A stretch of 16,868 bases of DNA from Chloroflexota bacterium (GCA_021777365.1 JAJYDP010000018.1:997-17864); one strand, 5' to 3'. Positions 5,925 to 12,904 are shown, numbered from the stretch's first letter. Translations and numbers: made by a program. The notes: generated by a model not told the origin, from the sequence alone.

Positions 5925-7082
5925 ATGGACGACGTCGACGACGGTGTCCTCGACATGGCGACACCCGAGGGAAGCGTGCAGCCGGCGGGCAGCGTGGTCC
6001 TCGACGACCCGCAGCCGCGTCCCTGCCCGTGCGACCCGCGGGCGCGGAGGGTCGGGCCTCGCGGGAGCGTCCCGGTCCGCGCATGGGCGGCCCTCCTGCT
6101 GGCCACCGTCCTCGCCGGGTGCGGCTCGACATCGACCGGCGCCGGCGTGTCGACGTCCGCCACCGCGGCAGCCCCCGGCACCCCGGCGACGTCGGCCCAG
6201 GCGGTCGACCGGCTCCCCTCCCCGTCGCCGGCCCCGGCCTCGGGCGCACCGGCCCTGGCCCGTCATGCCGCCGTCGTGGGCCGCCTGCCCGGTGAACCCG
6301 ACCCGACGCTCACGCCGGGAGCCTTCAACCCGGCGGTCACCCAGGCCACCATCGGATCGACCATCTGCGTGTCCGGCTGGACCGCCACGGTCCGGCCCCC
6401 GGTCTCGTACACGAACGCGCTGAAGCGCACGCAGATCGCCCGGTACGGGTACGCCGACACGCGCACCGCCGACTACGAGGAGGACCACCTGGTCCCGCTC
6501 GAGCTGGGCGGCGCACCCTCGGACCCGCGCAACCTGTGGCCCGAGCCGTACACCGACAGCCTGTCGGACGGGCGCCCCACCGGGGCCCGGGTGAAGGACG
6601 GCTTCGAGACCACCCTCAAGCGGGCCGTCTGCGTGGGCACGATCACCCTGGCCCGGGCCCGTGCCGAGATCGGGGACCACTGGGTGCACGCCTTCTACGG
6701 CATCCCGCTCGCGACCGGGACGACGACCGCCCCGGCGGGCGCGACCCCGACTCCCCGGCCGACTCCGACCCCAGGGGCCACCGGGTCCGGCACGCTGTCG
6801 GTCCGCTTCGTGGCCCTGCCCGACCCGGCCATCGCGGGCTCGCCGGCCGAGATGACCGCGAGGACGTCTCCCGGCGCCGTCTGCTCCGCCCGGGTCACCT
6901 GGCCTTCGGGCACCGTGTCGACCGCGCAGGGGCTCCGGCCCACCCCCACGGCTGGCGCCGACGGCCTCGTCGCCTGGACCTGGAACGTCGCGGCGAACAC
7001 GCGGCCCGGGACCGCCACCGCCGCGGTGACCTGCCGCCTGGGCACCTCGGCCAGCGTCACCGCGCACTTCCCGGTGCAGTGA
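5925..7082 (+). CDS. HNH-type nuclease-like lipoprotein
   Basis: The 385-residue product from ATG 5925 (AGGGG about 9 bases upstream) has a basic stretch and hydrophobic run ending in the lipobox LAGC (63-66, Cys66). A low-complexity Ser/Ala/Pro linker follows. The core (about 130-262) has TICVSGWTATVRPP (146-159), YTNALKRTQIARYGY (162-176), then EEDHLVPLELGG and DPRNLWPEP (200-208). The DH...N arrangement (D187, H188, N203) is the metal and catalytic motif of HNH nucleases of the 'YEEDHLIPLELGG...NLWPE' group. KDGFETTL and VCVGTITLARAR close the domain. A Thr/Pro linker (265-285) leads to an Ig-like C-terminal domain (290-385). It would be anchored at the outer face of the membrane and cut extracellular DNA. 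The first 50 residues before the lipobox are unusually long, so a later start such as the ATG at 5955 is possible. Confidence 0.7.
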   Translation: MDDVDDGVLDMATPEGSVQPAGSVVLDDPQPRPCPCDPRARRVGPRGSVPVRAWAALLLATVLAGCGSTSTGAGVSTSATAAAPGTPATSAQAVDRLPSPSPAPASGAPALARHAAVVGRLPGEPDPTLTPGAFNPAVTQATIGSTICVSGWTATVRPPVSYTNALKRTQIARYGYADTRTADYEEDHLVPLELGGAPSDPRNLWPEPYTDSLSDGRPTGARVKDGFETTLKRAVCVGTITLARARAEIGDHWVHAFYGIPLATGTTTAPAGATPTPRPTPTPGATGSGTLSVRFVALPDPAIAGSPAEMTARTSPGAVCSARVTWPSGTVSTAQGLRPTPTAGADGLVAWTWNVAANTRPGTATAAVTCRLGTSASVTAHFPVQ

Positions 7083-7170
7083 CACGGCACCCGGCGATGA
7101 CCGCGGGTGAGCAGGCGGACGGAGCAGCCAGACGGGGACGGCACCTCGCGCGGCGCACCCCACCGCCCGC

Positions 7171-8265
7171 TCAGCCCGGCAGCACCCGGCGCAGCGCCCG
7201 CAGCGCGTTGGCGCCCATCACCGCAGCGACACTGTCGTCGTCCACGCCGGCGGCGAGGAGCCCATCGGTCACCCGCGGCATCCCCGCCGCGTCGATCACG
7301 GTGCGGAGCGCGCCGTCCATGTCGCTGCCGATCGCGACGTGGTCAGGGCCCAGCTCGTCGATCGCGAAGCGGAGCGCATCGACGAAGTCGCGCACCGAGT
7401 CGCCGCCGAGGAGCTGCGCGGCGGCGGTCACGCCCACCACGCCGCCTGCCTCCGCCACGAGCCGCGCATCGGCCACGCACACGTTGCGCGTGGCGGCCGA
7501 GTAGCGGCGCCAGCGGCTCCGGCCCCCCGCCCGCTCCACGAAGCCCGTGTGGCTGAGCACCGGCGGGACCGTCGCGAGGTCAACCACGTCACGGATCGTG
7601 CGTGACGACGCATGGGCGAGGTCGACGAGCACGCCGACGCGCTCGGCCTCGGCCAGCGCCAGTCGCCCCAGCGGCGCCAGCCCGGCGGCGCGCCGGCCCG
7701 TCCCGGACCCGGCCATCGCGTTGTCCATGACGTGCGCCAGCGACAGCATCCGGACGCCCATGGCCTGCAGCCGCGCGACGTTGCGGGGATCCCCCCGCAG
7801 CGCCTGCGCGCCCTGGACCCCCAGGAAGGCGCCGACCGGCCCACCCGGCGCCAGCACGGCGTCGAGATCGGGGCCGGTCCGGACGACGCGGAAGGCACCC
7901 CCGGAGGCGGCGGCCCAGCCGTCGATGCGGCCCGCAAACTCGCGGACCAGCGCAAGGTCGGAGCGGAGTGCGCGCAACGGCACGCCCAGGCCGAGGAACT
8001 GGATCGCCGACAGCGTGCCCCGCAGGTCGGGGAAGCGCGTCGCGATCGACATCCCGACCAGGCGGACACCGCCGGCACGCAGCCGCGGCAGGTCCACGTG
8101 CCCGCGCCCCGCGGGCTCGAGGAAGGTGCGCCGGAAGAGGACGGTGCCCACCAGCAGGTCCACCACCGGGAGCTGCCGATGCAGTTCGAGGGCGCGCTCC
8201 GAGACGGGCCCGCCCGCGTCCCGGGTCGTGCGCAGGAGCACCGCCTCGACCGCGCGCGCGATCAT
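7171..8265 (-). CDS. M19 membrane dipeptidase family protein with altered metal site
   Basis: The 364-residue frame has the M19 order throughout. PVVDLLVGT (33-41) stands where family members have D-x-H-x-D-T. It is followed by VGAFLGVQGAQAL (144-156), RMLSLAHVMDNAMAGS (172-187), GVLVDLAHASSRTI (211-224), PPVLSHTGF (234-242), RNVCVADARLVAEAGGVVGV (260-279) and HVAIGSDMDG (309-318). The His ligands in DLAH (H218) and LSH (H239), the Arg of RN (R260) and the Asp of SDMDG (D315) are kept. The first-metal ligands His and Asp are L38 and G40, and the bridging Glu is Q151. The family hydrolyses dipeptides with two zinc ions; this member is unlikely to do so in the normal way. There is no signal peptide. 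The start ATG 8265 has only a G-rich, poor ribosome site. Confidence 0.8.
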   Translation of the reverse strand: MIARAVEAVLLRTTRDAGGPVSERALELHRQLPVVDLLVGTVLFRRTFLEPAGRGHVDLPRLRAGGVRLVGMSIATRFPDLRGTLSAIQFLGLGVPLRALRSDLALVREFAGRIDGWAAASGGAFRVVRTGPDLDAVLAPGGPVGAFLGVQGAQALRGDPRNVARLQAMGVRMLSLAHVMDNAMAGSGTGRRAAGLAPLGRLALAEAERVGVLVDLAHASSRTIRDVVDLATVPPVLSHTGFVERAGGRSRWRRYSAATRNVCVADARLVAEAGGVVGVTAAAQLLGGDSVRDFVDALRFAIDELGPDHVAIGSDMDGALRTVIDAAGMPRVTDGLLAAGVDDDSVAAVMGANALRALRRVLPG

Positions 8266-8303
8266 CGGCCGCCCCCGCCACGGGGCCCCGCCGACAGGTC
8301 CGG

Positions 8304-8312
8304 TGCTACGAT
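8304..8312 (+). promoter_or_regulatory. Extended -10 of the ctaG-like gene
   Basis: TGCTACGAT (8304-8312) is an extended -10 (TGn plus TACGAT). No good -35 is visible at 16-18 bp. Transcription from about 8319 would include the SD-bearing GTG at 8386 and also the ATG at 8344. The site lies in the 120-bp gap between this gene and the divergent dipeptidase. Confidence 0.4.
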
Positions 8313-8385
8313 GCAGGGCCCCGATCCCGGCACTGTCCCCCGCATGCCTTCACCGTACACCGCCGCCCGCCGAGGCAGGAGCGTC

Positions 8386-9555
8386 GTGCGCTCGTCCGGT
8401 TCATCGTCCCGCGCCGACGGGGCCGCCCTCCCGACCCGGGCCGCGGCCGCCATCCCGGCCGAAGCTGCTCTCCGCGCCGCCGGCCTGCAGGCCGGAGTAG
8501 CCCTCCTCGCCGCCGGGCTTGCGACCGCGCTCCTGGCGATCGGCTGGCTGGCCTTGCCCGTGCGCGCGCTCGCGGACGCGGTCCCCACCGCGGCCCCGAC
8601 CCTCCTCGACGCGGTGGACCACTGGTCGTTCGATCCGACCATCCAGGTGCCGGCCATCCTCTCGGCGCTCGCCTACCTCTACGGGGTCCGTCTCGTCCGG
8701 GCCCGCCACCCCGGCAACCCGGTCCCCCTCGCCAGGACCCTCGCCTTCCTGGGCGGGCTGGTAGTGATCGAGATCGCCACCCAGGGGCCCATCGACTACT
8801 ACGAGGCCACGCTCTTCTCCGTCCACATGGCACAGCACCTCCTCCTGATGATGGTGGCCGCGCCGCTGCTCGTGATGGGCGCCCCTATCACCCTGCTGCT
8901 GCGCGTCGCGCCACCGGACGTCCGGAACCGCCGGATCCTCCCGCTCCTGCACAGCCGTCCGCTCCGCGTGCTCACGCACCCGCTGGTGGCCTCCGCCATG
9001 TTCGCCGGCGCGCTCTGGGTCTCCCACTTCTCCCCCATCTACGAGCTCGCCCTCGAGAACGACACCGTCCACAACTTCGAGCACCTCGCCTTCCTGGTCG
9101 CCGCCCTGCTCTTCTGGTGGCCCATGGTGGGTCGGGACCCGGGGCCCTGGCACCTGTCGCCCCCGGTGCGCCTCGCGGCGATGCTCCTCCAGATGGCCCA
9201 GGGCGCCTTCCTGGGCGTCGCGATCATGAACGCGCGGGCCCCGCTCTATGCGCACTACGCCGACCTCCACCTGGCGTGGATCCGCGCCATCGACGATCAG
9301 CAGCTGGCGGGGGCGATCATGTGGGGCGCGGGCGGGGTCGGCTTCCTCGTGCTCAGCCTGCTGGTCTTCTACGAGTGGATGCGGACCGAGGAGCAGGCGG
9401 CGGCGCGTGTGGACGCCCGGCTCGACCGGGAGGCACGGGCCGCGGCGTCGGCTGCGCTCACGGCGTCGGCTGCGCTCACGGCGTCGGCTGCGCTCACGGC
9501 GTCGGCTGTGCCCACGGCCGAGACGGAGGAGGCCGCGCCCGCCGAGGACGCCTGA
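8386..9555 (+). CDS. ctaG: Cytochrome c oxidase assembly factor, CtaG/caa3 type
   Basis: A 389-residue polytopic membrane protein of the CtaG_Bsub (PF09678) type, needed in some Gram-positives to form active caa3 cytochrome oxidase. The first membrane segment is at about 33-58 and further ones lie at about 88-104, 117-132, 143-175, 197-213, 231-248, 262-282 and 308-330. Diagnostic stretches are SVHMAQHLLLMMVAAPLL (145-162), THPLVAS (197-203) and NDTVHNFEHLAFLVAALLFWWP (225-246), with paired His at 147/151 and 229/233. GTG 8386 is chosen because AGGAG sits 5 bases before it; ATG 8344 in the same frame would add 14 residues but has no ribosome site. The tail carries four copies of a 6-residue Ala-rich repeat. 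No oxidase subunit genes are nearby. It converges on the next gene with 6 bp between stops. Confidence 0.8.
   Translation: MRSSGSSSRADGAALPTRAAAAIPAEAALRAAGLQAGVALLAAGLATALLAIGWLALPVRALADAVPTAAPTLLDAVDHWSFDPTIQVPAILSALAYLYGVRLVRARHPGNPVPLARTLAFLGGLVVIEIATQGPIDYYEATLFSVHMAQHLLLMMVAAPLLVMGAPITLLLRVAPPDVRNRRILPLLHSRPLRVLTHPLVASAMFAGALWVSHFSPIYELALENDTVHNFEHLAFLVAALLFWWPMVGRDPGPWHLSPPVRLAAMLLQMAQGAFLGVAIMNARAPLYAHYADLHLAWIRAIDDQQLAGAIMWGAGGVGFLVLSLLVFYEWMRTEEQAAARVDARLDREARAAASAALTASAALTASAALTASAVPTAETEEAAPAEDA
9445..9516 (+). repeat. 18-bp tandem repeat, four units, in the ctaG-like gene tail
   Basis: GCGTCGGCTGCGCTCACG is present at 9445-9462, 9463-9480 and 9481-9498, with a variant at 9499-9516 that differs at two positions. 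It encodes ASAALT repeated in the C-terminal cytoplasmic tail. The three identical units point to recent slippage. Confidence 0.9.
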
Positions 9556-9561
9556 GCCGCG

Positions 9562-10671
9562 TCAGGCGGTGGCGACGCCTCGCCCGCCGAACAGTCGCAG
9601 CTGCCGCGCGAACACGTAGCCCAGGGCCACCGGGATCCACACGTTGAGGACGCGGTAGGCGAGCGTCACGAGGATCGCGACCGCCGGCGGCACCCCGAGG
9701 CTCACGAAGACCAGGGCCATCGCGCCCTCCACCGCGCCGATCCCGTCGGGCACCACGGCGACCACGAAGAAGACGATGCTGGCCCCGAGCCCGGCGATCA
9801 CCACGTCGGGCCGTGGCTGCAGCCCGAAGGCCAGGAAGAGCGCCGCCAGGCTGAGGGCATTGACCAGGTGGAGCCCGAGGCTGAAGCCCAGCGCGGTGCC
9901 CACCGAGCGCGGATGACGGGGCACCGCCGCCGCGGCGTCGGCGAAGTGCTCGGCGCTCCGGTGCACCCACGCCTCCGGGACCAGCTGGCGACGGCCGGCG
10001 ATCCGACCCGCGCGGTTCACCAGCGCCTGCGCGATGCGCAGGAGCCGGTCGAGCAGGCCGGGCCGGACGGCGGCGAGGACGAGGGCGCCCACCAGGACGG
10101 CCACGAACGCCGTGAAGATGGCGGCGCCCGCGGAGTCGTACGGGGCCAGGCGGTCACGGACGGCCAGGGCCAGGATGCCGGCGCCCACGAACGGCAGCGA
10201 CGCCACCAGGTCGATGGCGGTGACCACGATGGATCCAGCGGCGGCGCGCGGCCCCGACTGGCCGTGGGCGTTGGCGTCGTCGATGAAGACGACCAGGGCG
10301 GTGGCCCCCGCCAGGGGGACCACGGTCTTCAGGAAGATGGAGGCGAAGAGGACCTTGACCATGCGACGGGCCGCCGCCTCCACGCCGACCGCCCGGAAGC
10401 CGTGGTGGTAGAGGCCGCCGTAGAGCGCGAAGCAGACGGCCTGGAGGCCGATCGCCACGGGGATCCAGCCCCACTGGGCGTGCGACAGGTCGAGGCGCTC
10501 CGCCGAGGGGCCGACGAACTCGCTCGCCGCGTAGACCAGGAACGCGGCAAAGAGCGCCGTGACCAGCAGCTGGCGGCGCGAGGGCCACGCCCGCACGGGC
10601 TGGATGGCGATCTCCGTGGACACGGAGGCACGGGCGGCCACCAGGCCGCCGTCGCCGGCCTCGGCCGTCAC
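9562..10671 (-). CDS. YbhN/UPF0104-like (LPG synthetase TM domain) membrane protein
   Basis: The 369-residue product has about eight membrane helices and the pattern of the lysylphosphatidylglycerol synthetase TM region family (PF03706). LQAVCFALYGGLYHHGFRAVG lies near the N-terminus, then KVLFASIFLKTVVPLAG and TAIDLVASLPFVGAG. The hallmark VVPDGIGAVEGAM (306-318) has the conserved P, G-x-G and E. Family members are flippase-like or of unknown role; the soluble synthetase domain of MprF is absent, so lysyl transfer is not expected. The start is GTG at 10671-10669, which shares its last bases with the TGA of the upstream PNPOx-like gene (GTGA overlap), so the two are translationally coupled. 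The substrate is unknown and cannot be inferred from its partner. Confidence 0.8.
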   Translation of the reverse strand: MTAEAGDGGLVAARASVSTEIAIQPVRAWPSRRQLLVTALFAAFLVYAASEFVGPSAERLDLSHAQWGWIPVAIGLQAVCFALYGGLYHHGFRAVGVEAAARRMVKVLFASIFLKTVVPLAGATALVVFIDDANAHGQSGPRAAAGSIVVTAIDLVASLPFVGAGILALAVRDRLAPYDSAGAAIFTAFVAVLVGALVLAAVRPGLLDRLLRIAQALVNRAGRIAGRRQLVPEAWVHRSAEHFADAAAAVPRHPRSVGTALGFSLGLHLVNALSLAALFLAFGLQPRPDVVIAGLGASIVFFVVAVVPDGIGAVEGAMALVFVSLGVPPAVAILVTLAYRVLNVWIPVALGYVFARQLRLFGGRGVATA

Positions 10672-11447
10672 CGCGCCCGGTCGACCGAGGGGCCGTCGCC
10701 GATCAGCGCGGCCAGGTGCGCGGGCAGGGGCATGCCGTCAGCCGCAGCGTCCGGGGACGGTGGCCCGAGCACGGTGCGGACCGGGATGACGCCCGCCCAC
10801 ACCGGCAGGCCGAGATCACCGGGATCGTCGGACGGTGGTCCCGTCCGCACCTTCGCGGACGCCTCCACGATCGGGATCGCGACCACGTGCGTCTGGCGCA
10901 GCTCTGCCTCGCTCGGCTGCCGGGCATCGGCCCATCGCCCCGGCGCCACGTGCTCGACGATGGCACGCAACCCGTCCAGCTTCTCGCGCCGGGACCGCAC
11001 CAGGCGCCCACGGCCGAGCACCACCGCCGATCGGTAGTTGACGGAGTGGTGGAACGACGAGCGGGCCATCACCCAGCCGTCGACGAGCGTCGCCTCGACG
11101 CATGCCTCAGCGCCGGCCCGCAGGTGGCGCATGATCCGGCTGGCCGGCAGCCCGTGCAGGTAGAGCGTGTCGTCGATCCGGCCGTGCAGCATGGGCACCA
11201 CGAACGGCGTCCCGTCGATCGAGAACGCCACGTGGCACAGCGGCGCCTCGTCGAGGATCGCGTGCACGAGCGCGCGGTCGTAGGAGGCGCGGTCCTCGCG
11301 GCGGACCTGCGTGCGCGCGGTGACGGGGAACGACCCGACCGGCAACGACCCGACCGTCGCGGACGGGGCGGACGGCGCGGACGGGGCGGACGGCGCGGAC
11401 AGACCGGCGACGGGGTCGGAACCGGGGGGAACGGGACGGCGCGGCAT
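10668..11447 (-). CDS. Pyridoxamine 5'-phosphate oxidase-like flavoprotein
   Basis: From ATG 11447 the protein has 259 residues. The domain (about 42-225) follows the Pyridox_ox_2/NimA-like pattern: RASYDRALVHAILDEA (53-68), HVAFSIDGTPFVVPMLHGR (72-90), DTLYLHGLPASRIMRHL (93-109), then TLVDGWVMARSSF and HHSVNYRSAVVLG (133-145). PIVEASAKVRTGPP (192-205) and PVWAGVIPV (215-223) end it. Family members bind FMN or F420-type cofactors; some reduce nitroimidazoles, most are uncharacterised. The N-terminal 40 residues are extra and include SAP repeats (17-31) encoded by a GCGGACGG-type tandem repeat at 11360-11396. A TTG at 11483 would extend the frame but lies on the -35 box. A TTGCCG-N17-TACCGT promoter ends 7 bases before the ATG, so the transcript is probably leaderless. 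It overlaps the downstream YbhN-like gene. Confidence 0.8.
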   Translation of the reverse strand: MPRRPVPPGSDPVAGLSAPSAPSAPSAPSATVGSLPVGSFPVTARTQVRREDRASYDRALVHAILDEAPLCHVAFSIDGTPFVVPMLHGRIDDTLYLHGLPASRIMRHLRAGAEACVEATLVDGWVMARSSFHHSVNYRSAVVLGRGRLVRSRREKLDGLRAIVEHVAPGRWADARQPSEAELRQTHVVAIPIVEASAKVRTGPPSDDPGDLGLPVWAGVIPVRTVLGPPSPDAAADGMPLPAHLAALIGDGPSVDRAR

Positions 11448-11454
11448 CGCGCGG

Positions 11455-11483
11455 ACGGTACCAAGCCCCGCCGGATCCGGCAA
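11455..11483 (-). promoter_or_regulatory. Promoter of the PNPOx-ybhN-like operon, leaderless
   Basis: On the minus strand TTGCCG (11483-11478) is followed after exactly 17 bp by TACCGT (11460-11455). The ATG lies 7 bases further, at 11447, where transcription should start, and there is no ribosome site. Promoter and start support each other. Confidence 0.55.
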
Positions 11484-11520
11484 GGCGGGCCCGCATCAGG
11501 GCGGCCGCCGGGCCGAAGGG

Positions 11521-11552
11521 CCGCAGCGCCGGATCACCGCAGCGCCGGATCA
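11521..11552. repeat. 16-bp tandem duplication
   Basis: CCGCAGCGCCGGATCA is present twice in a row (11521-11536, 11537-11552), in the gap between the FtsB-like and PNPOx-like genes. I see no function. Confidence 0.9.
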
Positions 11553-11556
11553 GGAT

Positions 11557-11618
11557 CTCAGTGCCCGAGCAGCAGGGTGCTCCTGAGCCGCGCCCGGGCC
11601 TCAGTGCCCGAGCAGCAG
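11557..11618 (-). repeat. Duplicated stop-codon region of the FtsB-like gene
   Basis: CTCAGTGCCCGAGCAGCAG occurs at 11557-11575 and 11600-11618, a 43-bp period. The second copy contains the last codons and stop (LLLGH, TGA) of the FtsB-like gene. The first lies just beyond the gene and repeats the same end as untranslated sequence. Confidence 0.85.
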
Positions 11619-12089
11619 CTCCATCCAGGCCTGTAGCGGGGTCGGAGGCGGCGCCGCGGACGGGTCCGCCCCCAGGGGCGTGATCGCCGGGGGCGGCGGC
11701 GCGCCGGGCTGCAGTGCGAACACCTGCTCGTGGGGCTTCCCGTACCCGTAGGCGCGAGCCTCGAGTGACAGGAACGCCGGGGACTGGATCACCGCGAGCT
11801 CAGCCTGCTGCTGGACCACCTGCTGGGCGAGTGTCGCGTCCTGGGCCCGCAGCGCGGCGGCCTCGACGCCGACCTGGTTCGACTGGGCGATGGCCCGCCC
11901 GAACACGAGAACCAGCCACGCGACCACGGCGATGCTCGCCACCAGCGCGATGGTGCGCCGGTCCAGCCCCGCCACGCCGAGCCTGGGCTGCACGGCCGCG
12001 GCCGCGGTTCCGGAGGTCGCCGGCTCTCCGACGGATCGCGCGGACGCCGCCGCGGAGTCGCTCTGTTCTGGCGTGCGCTCGTCGGTCAT
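11601..12089 (-). CDS. FtsB/DivIC-like septum formation protein
   Basis: The 162-residue product has the FtsB/DivIC build. A polar N-terminal tail (1-44) is followed by one membrane helix (RTIALVASIAVVAWLVLVF, 45-63) and a Gln/Ala-rich coiled coil (65-102, containing DATLAQQVVQQQAEL). Then comes the closing motif LEARAYGYGKPHEQVFAL (109-126), as in 'A-x-x-x-x-G-Y-x-x-P-x-E-x-x-x-x'. Such proteins bind FtsL and FtsQ at the division site. The C-terminal 35 residues are Pro/Ala-rich and vary in the family. The ATG at 12089 is used; the frame can extend to a TTG at 12128, but that base lies in the -35 box. TTGACA-N17-TACGGT ends 10 bases before the ATG, so little or no leader exists. No other division genes are near. 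Confidence in the exact role is moderate. Confidence 0.7.
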   Translation of the reverse strand: MTDERTPEQSDSAAASARSVGEPATSGTAAAAVQPRLGVAGLDRRTIALVASIAVVAWLVLVFGRAIAQSNQVGVEAAALRAQDATLAQQVVQQQAELAVIQSPAFLSLEARAYGYGKPHEQVFALQPGAPPPPAITPLGADPSAAPPPTPLQAWMELLLGH

Positions 12090-12099
12090 CGCGCCTCGC

Positions 12100-12128
12100 A
12101 CCGTAGCTGCGCCGGGCGGCGCTGTCAA
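12100..12128 (-). promoter_or_regulatory. Consensus promoter of the FtsB-like gene
   Basis: On the minus strand a perfect -35 TTGACA (12128-12123) is followed after 17 bp by TACGGT (12105-12100). The ATG at 12089-12087 is 10 bases downstream, giving a leader of about 3 nt or none. This is the best sigma-70-type promoter seen in the window. Confidence 0.65.
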
Positions 12129-12136
12129 GCCACTGC

Positions 12137-12218
12137 GCCGGTCGGCACCGACTGTGCCCGTGGGTTCGATCCCCCCCGCCGGTCGGCAACCACTGCGCCC
12201 GTGGGTTCGATCCCCGGC
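12137..12218 (+). repeat. 41-bp tandem duplication carrying tRNA T-arm-like sequence
   Basis: Two units (12137-12177 and 12178-12218) share GCCGGTCGGCA at the start and CCCGTGGGTTCGATCCCC further on. GGGTTCGATCCC is a textbook T-arm with its TTCGATC loop. No acceptor, D-arm or anticodon arm can be fitted on either side, and the T-stem is one pair short in each unit. These are fragments of a tRNA 3' end, not a tRNA gene. Confidence 0.7.
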
Positions 12219-12253
12219 TCACGCCTGACTCCCGCGGTCTGGTGGAACAGATC

Positions 12254-12410
12254 GGCTACTGCACGCCGGCCGTGCGTCAGCTCACCGGCCCGAGCGAGGT
12301 CCGCTATCGCACGCCCGCCGTGCGTCAGCCGAATCCGCCGGAACGAGGTGGGCTACTGCACGCCGGCCGTGCGTCAGCCGGGCATCCTGGACGACCTTCG
12401 CTATCGCTCA
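12254..12410 (+). repeat. 48-bp palindrome-containing tandem repeat, about 3.2 units
   Basis: Units start with GCTAC or GCTAT at 12255, 12303, 12352 and 12400, giving steps of 48, 49 and 48 bp. Each of the first three has GCACG-(5 bases)-CGTGC followed by GTCAGC; the 5 bases are CCGGC, CCCGC and CCGGC. The rest of each unit shares a GA(G/A)CGAGGT-like end in units 1 and 2. The fourth is cut after GCTATCGC. The step of 49 breaks the reading frame, so it is not a protein repeat. Confidence 0.75.
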
Positions 12411-12581
12411 TCACACGGGCCCTACGGGCACGAGCGAGCCTCCTCCTGACCATCCGCGGTCCCGGTCGCGCCGCGGTGCCGCACGAATCGGGCTCCGAGA
12501 GTGCCCGCCACAGGGGTGCCGCATGCGCGGCGACCGCGTAAGGCTCGCCTGGCGTGCAATAGCCAGGAACAGCCGGCGGAC

Positions 12582-12652
12582 GAGGCGGACGAGAAAGACG
12601 AGGCGGACGAGGCGGACGAGAAAGACGAGGCAGAGGAGGCGGACGAGAAAGA
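12582..12652 (+). repeat. 27-bp purine-rich tandem repeat
   Basis: Units at 12582-12608, 12609-12635 and 12636-12652 share GAGGCGGACGAGAAAGAC. One strand is nearly all purine and C-poor, and the purine bias continues to about 12740. In one forward frame it reads Asp/Glu/Ala/Lys, in another Arg/Thr/Lys. I see no gene that must contain it. Confidence 0.8.
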
Positions 12653-12853
12653 AGACGGGCCGTCGGCGCGAGCCCACGCCGGCGGCGGAAGGAACAGCAG
12701 CGGGTCGGCGTCGGAAGAAGCGGCCGGCGGCGGGAGGCGGCGGGCCAGCCGCGCGCGGCAACGCCCGGTCCGGAGGCAACCGGCCGGCGGCGCGAGGCAA
12801 CGATCGGGGACGGGAGGAAACCCACCCGAGCAGTCGTCGTGCTTGCGGCCGGC

Positions 12854-12862
12854 TGCTACACT
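12854..12862 (+). promoter_or_regulatory. Extended -10 of the mrfA-like gene
   Basis: TGCTACACT (12854-12862) is an extended -10 (TGn plus TACACT), without a good -35. Transcription from about 12869 leaves a 36-nt leader with the GGGAG ribosome site (12895-12899). AGAAC-ATCC-GTGCT (12876-12889) follows, just inside the transcript, and resembles an imperfect GAAC-N4-GTTC operator. Confidence 0.4.
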
Positions 12863-12904
12863 GCCGACAGGAAACAGAACATCCGTGCTAGTACGGGAGC
12901 CAGC

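Noticed and set aside
12137..12225. Intact tRNA gene
   Set aside because: T-arm sequence is present twice, but no acceptor, D or anticodon arm can be paired at the right distances.
12254..12410. CRISPR-like array
   Set aside because: Only three units with spacers of about 21 bases that resemble each other, and no cas genes in the window. It is an ordinary tandem repeat.
12523..12891. Very basic 122-residue plus-strand frame with AGGGG before its ATG
   Set aside because: It is made mostly of the 27-bp repeat and GC-rich low-complexity sequence, and it ends across the mrfA -10. All three forward frames are open there, so openness is not evidence. A histone-like protein is possible but unsupported.
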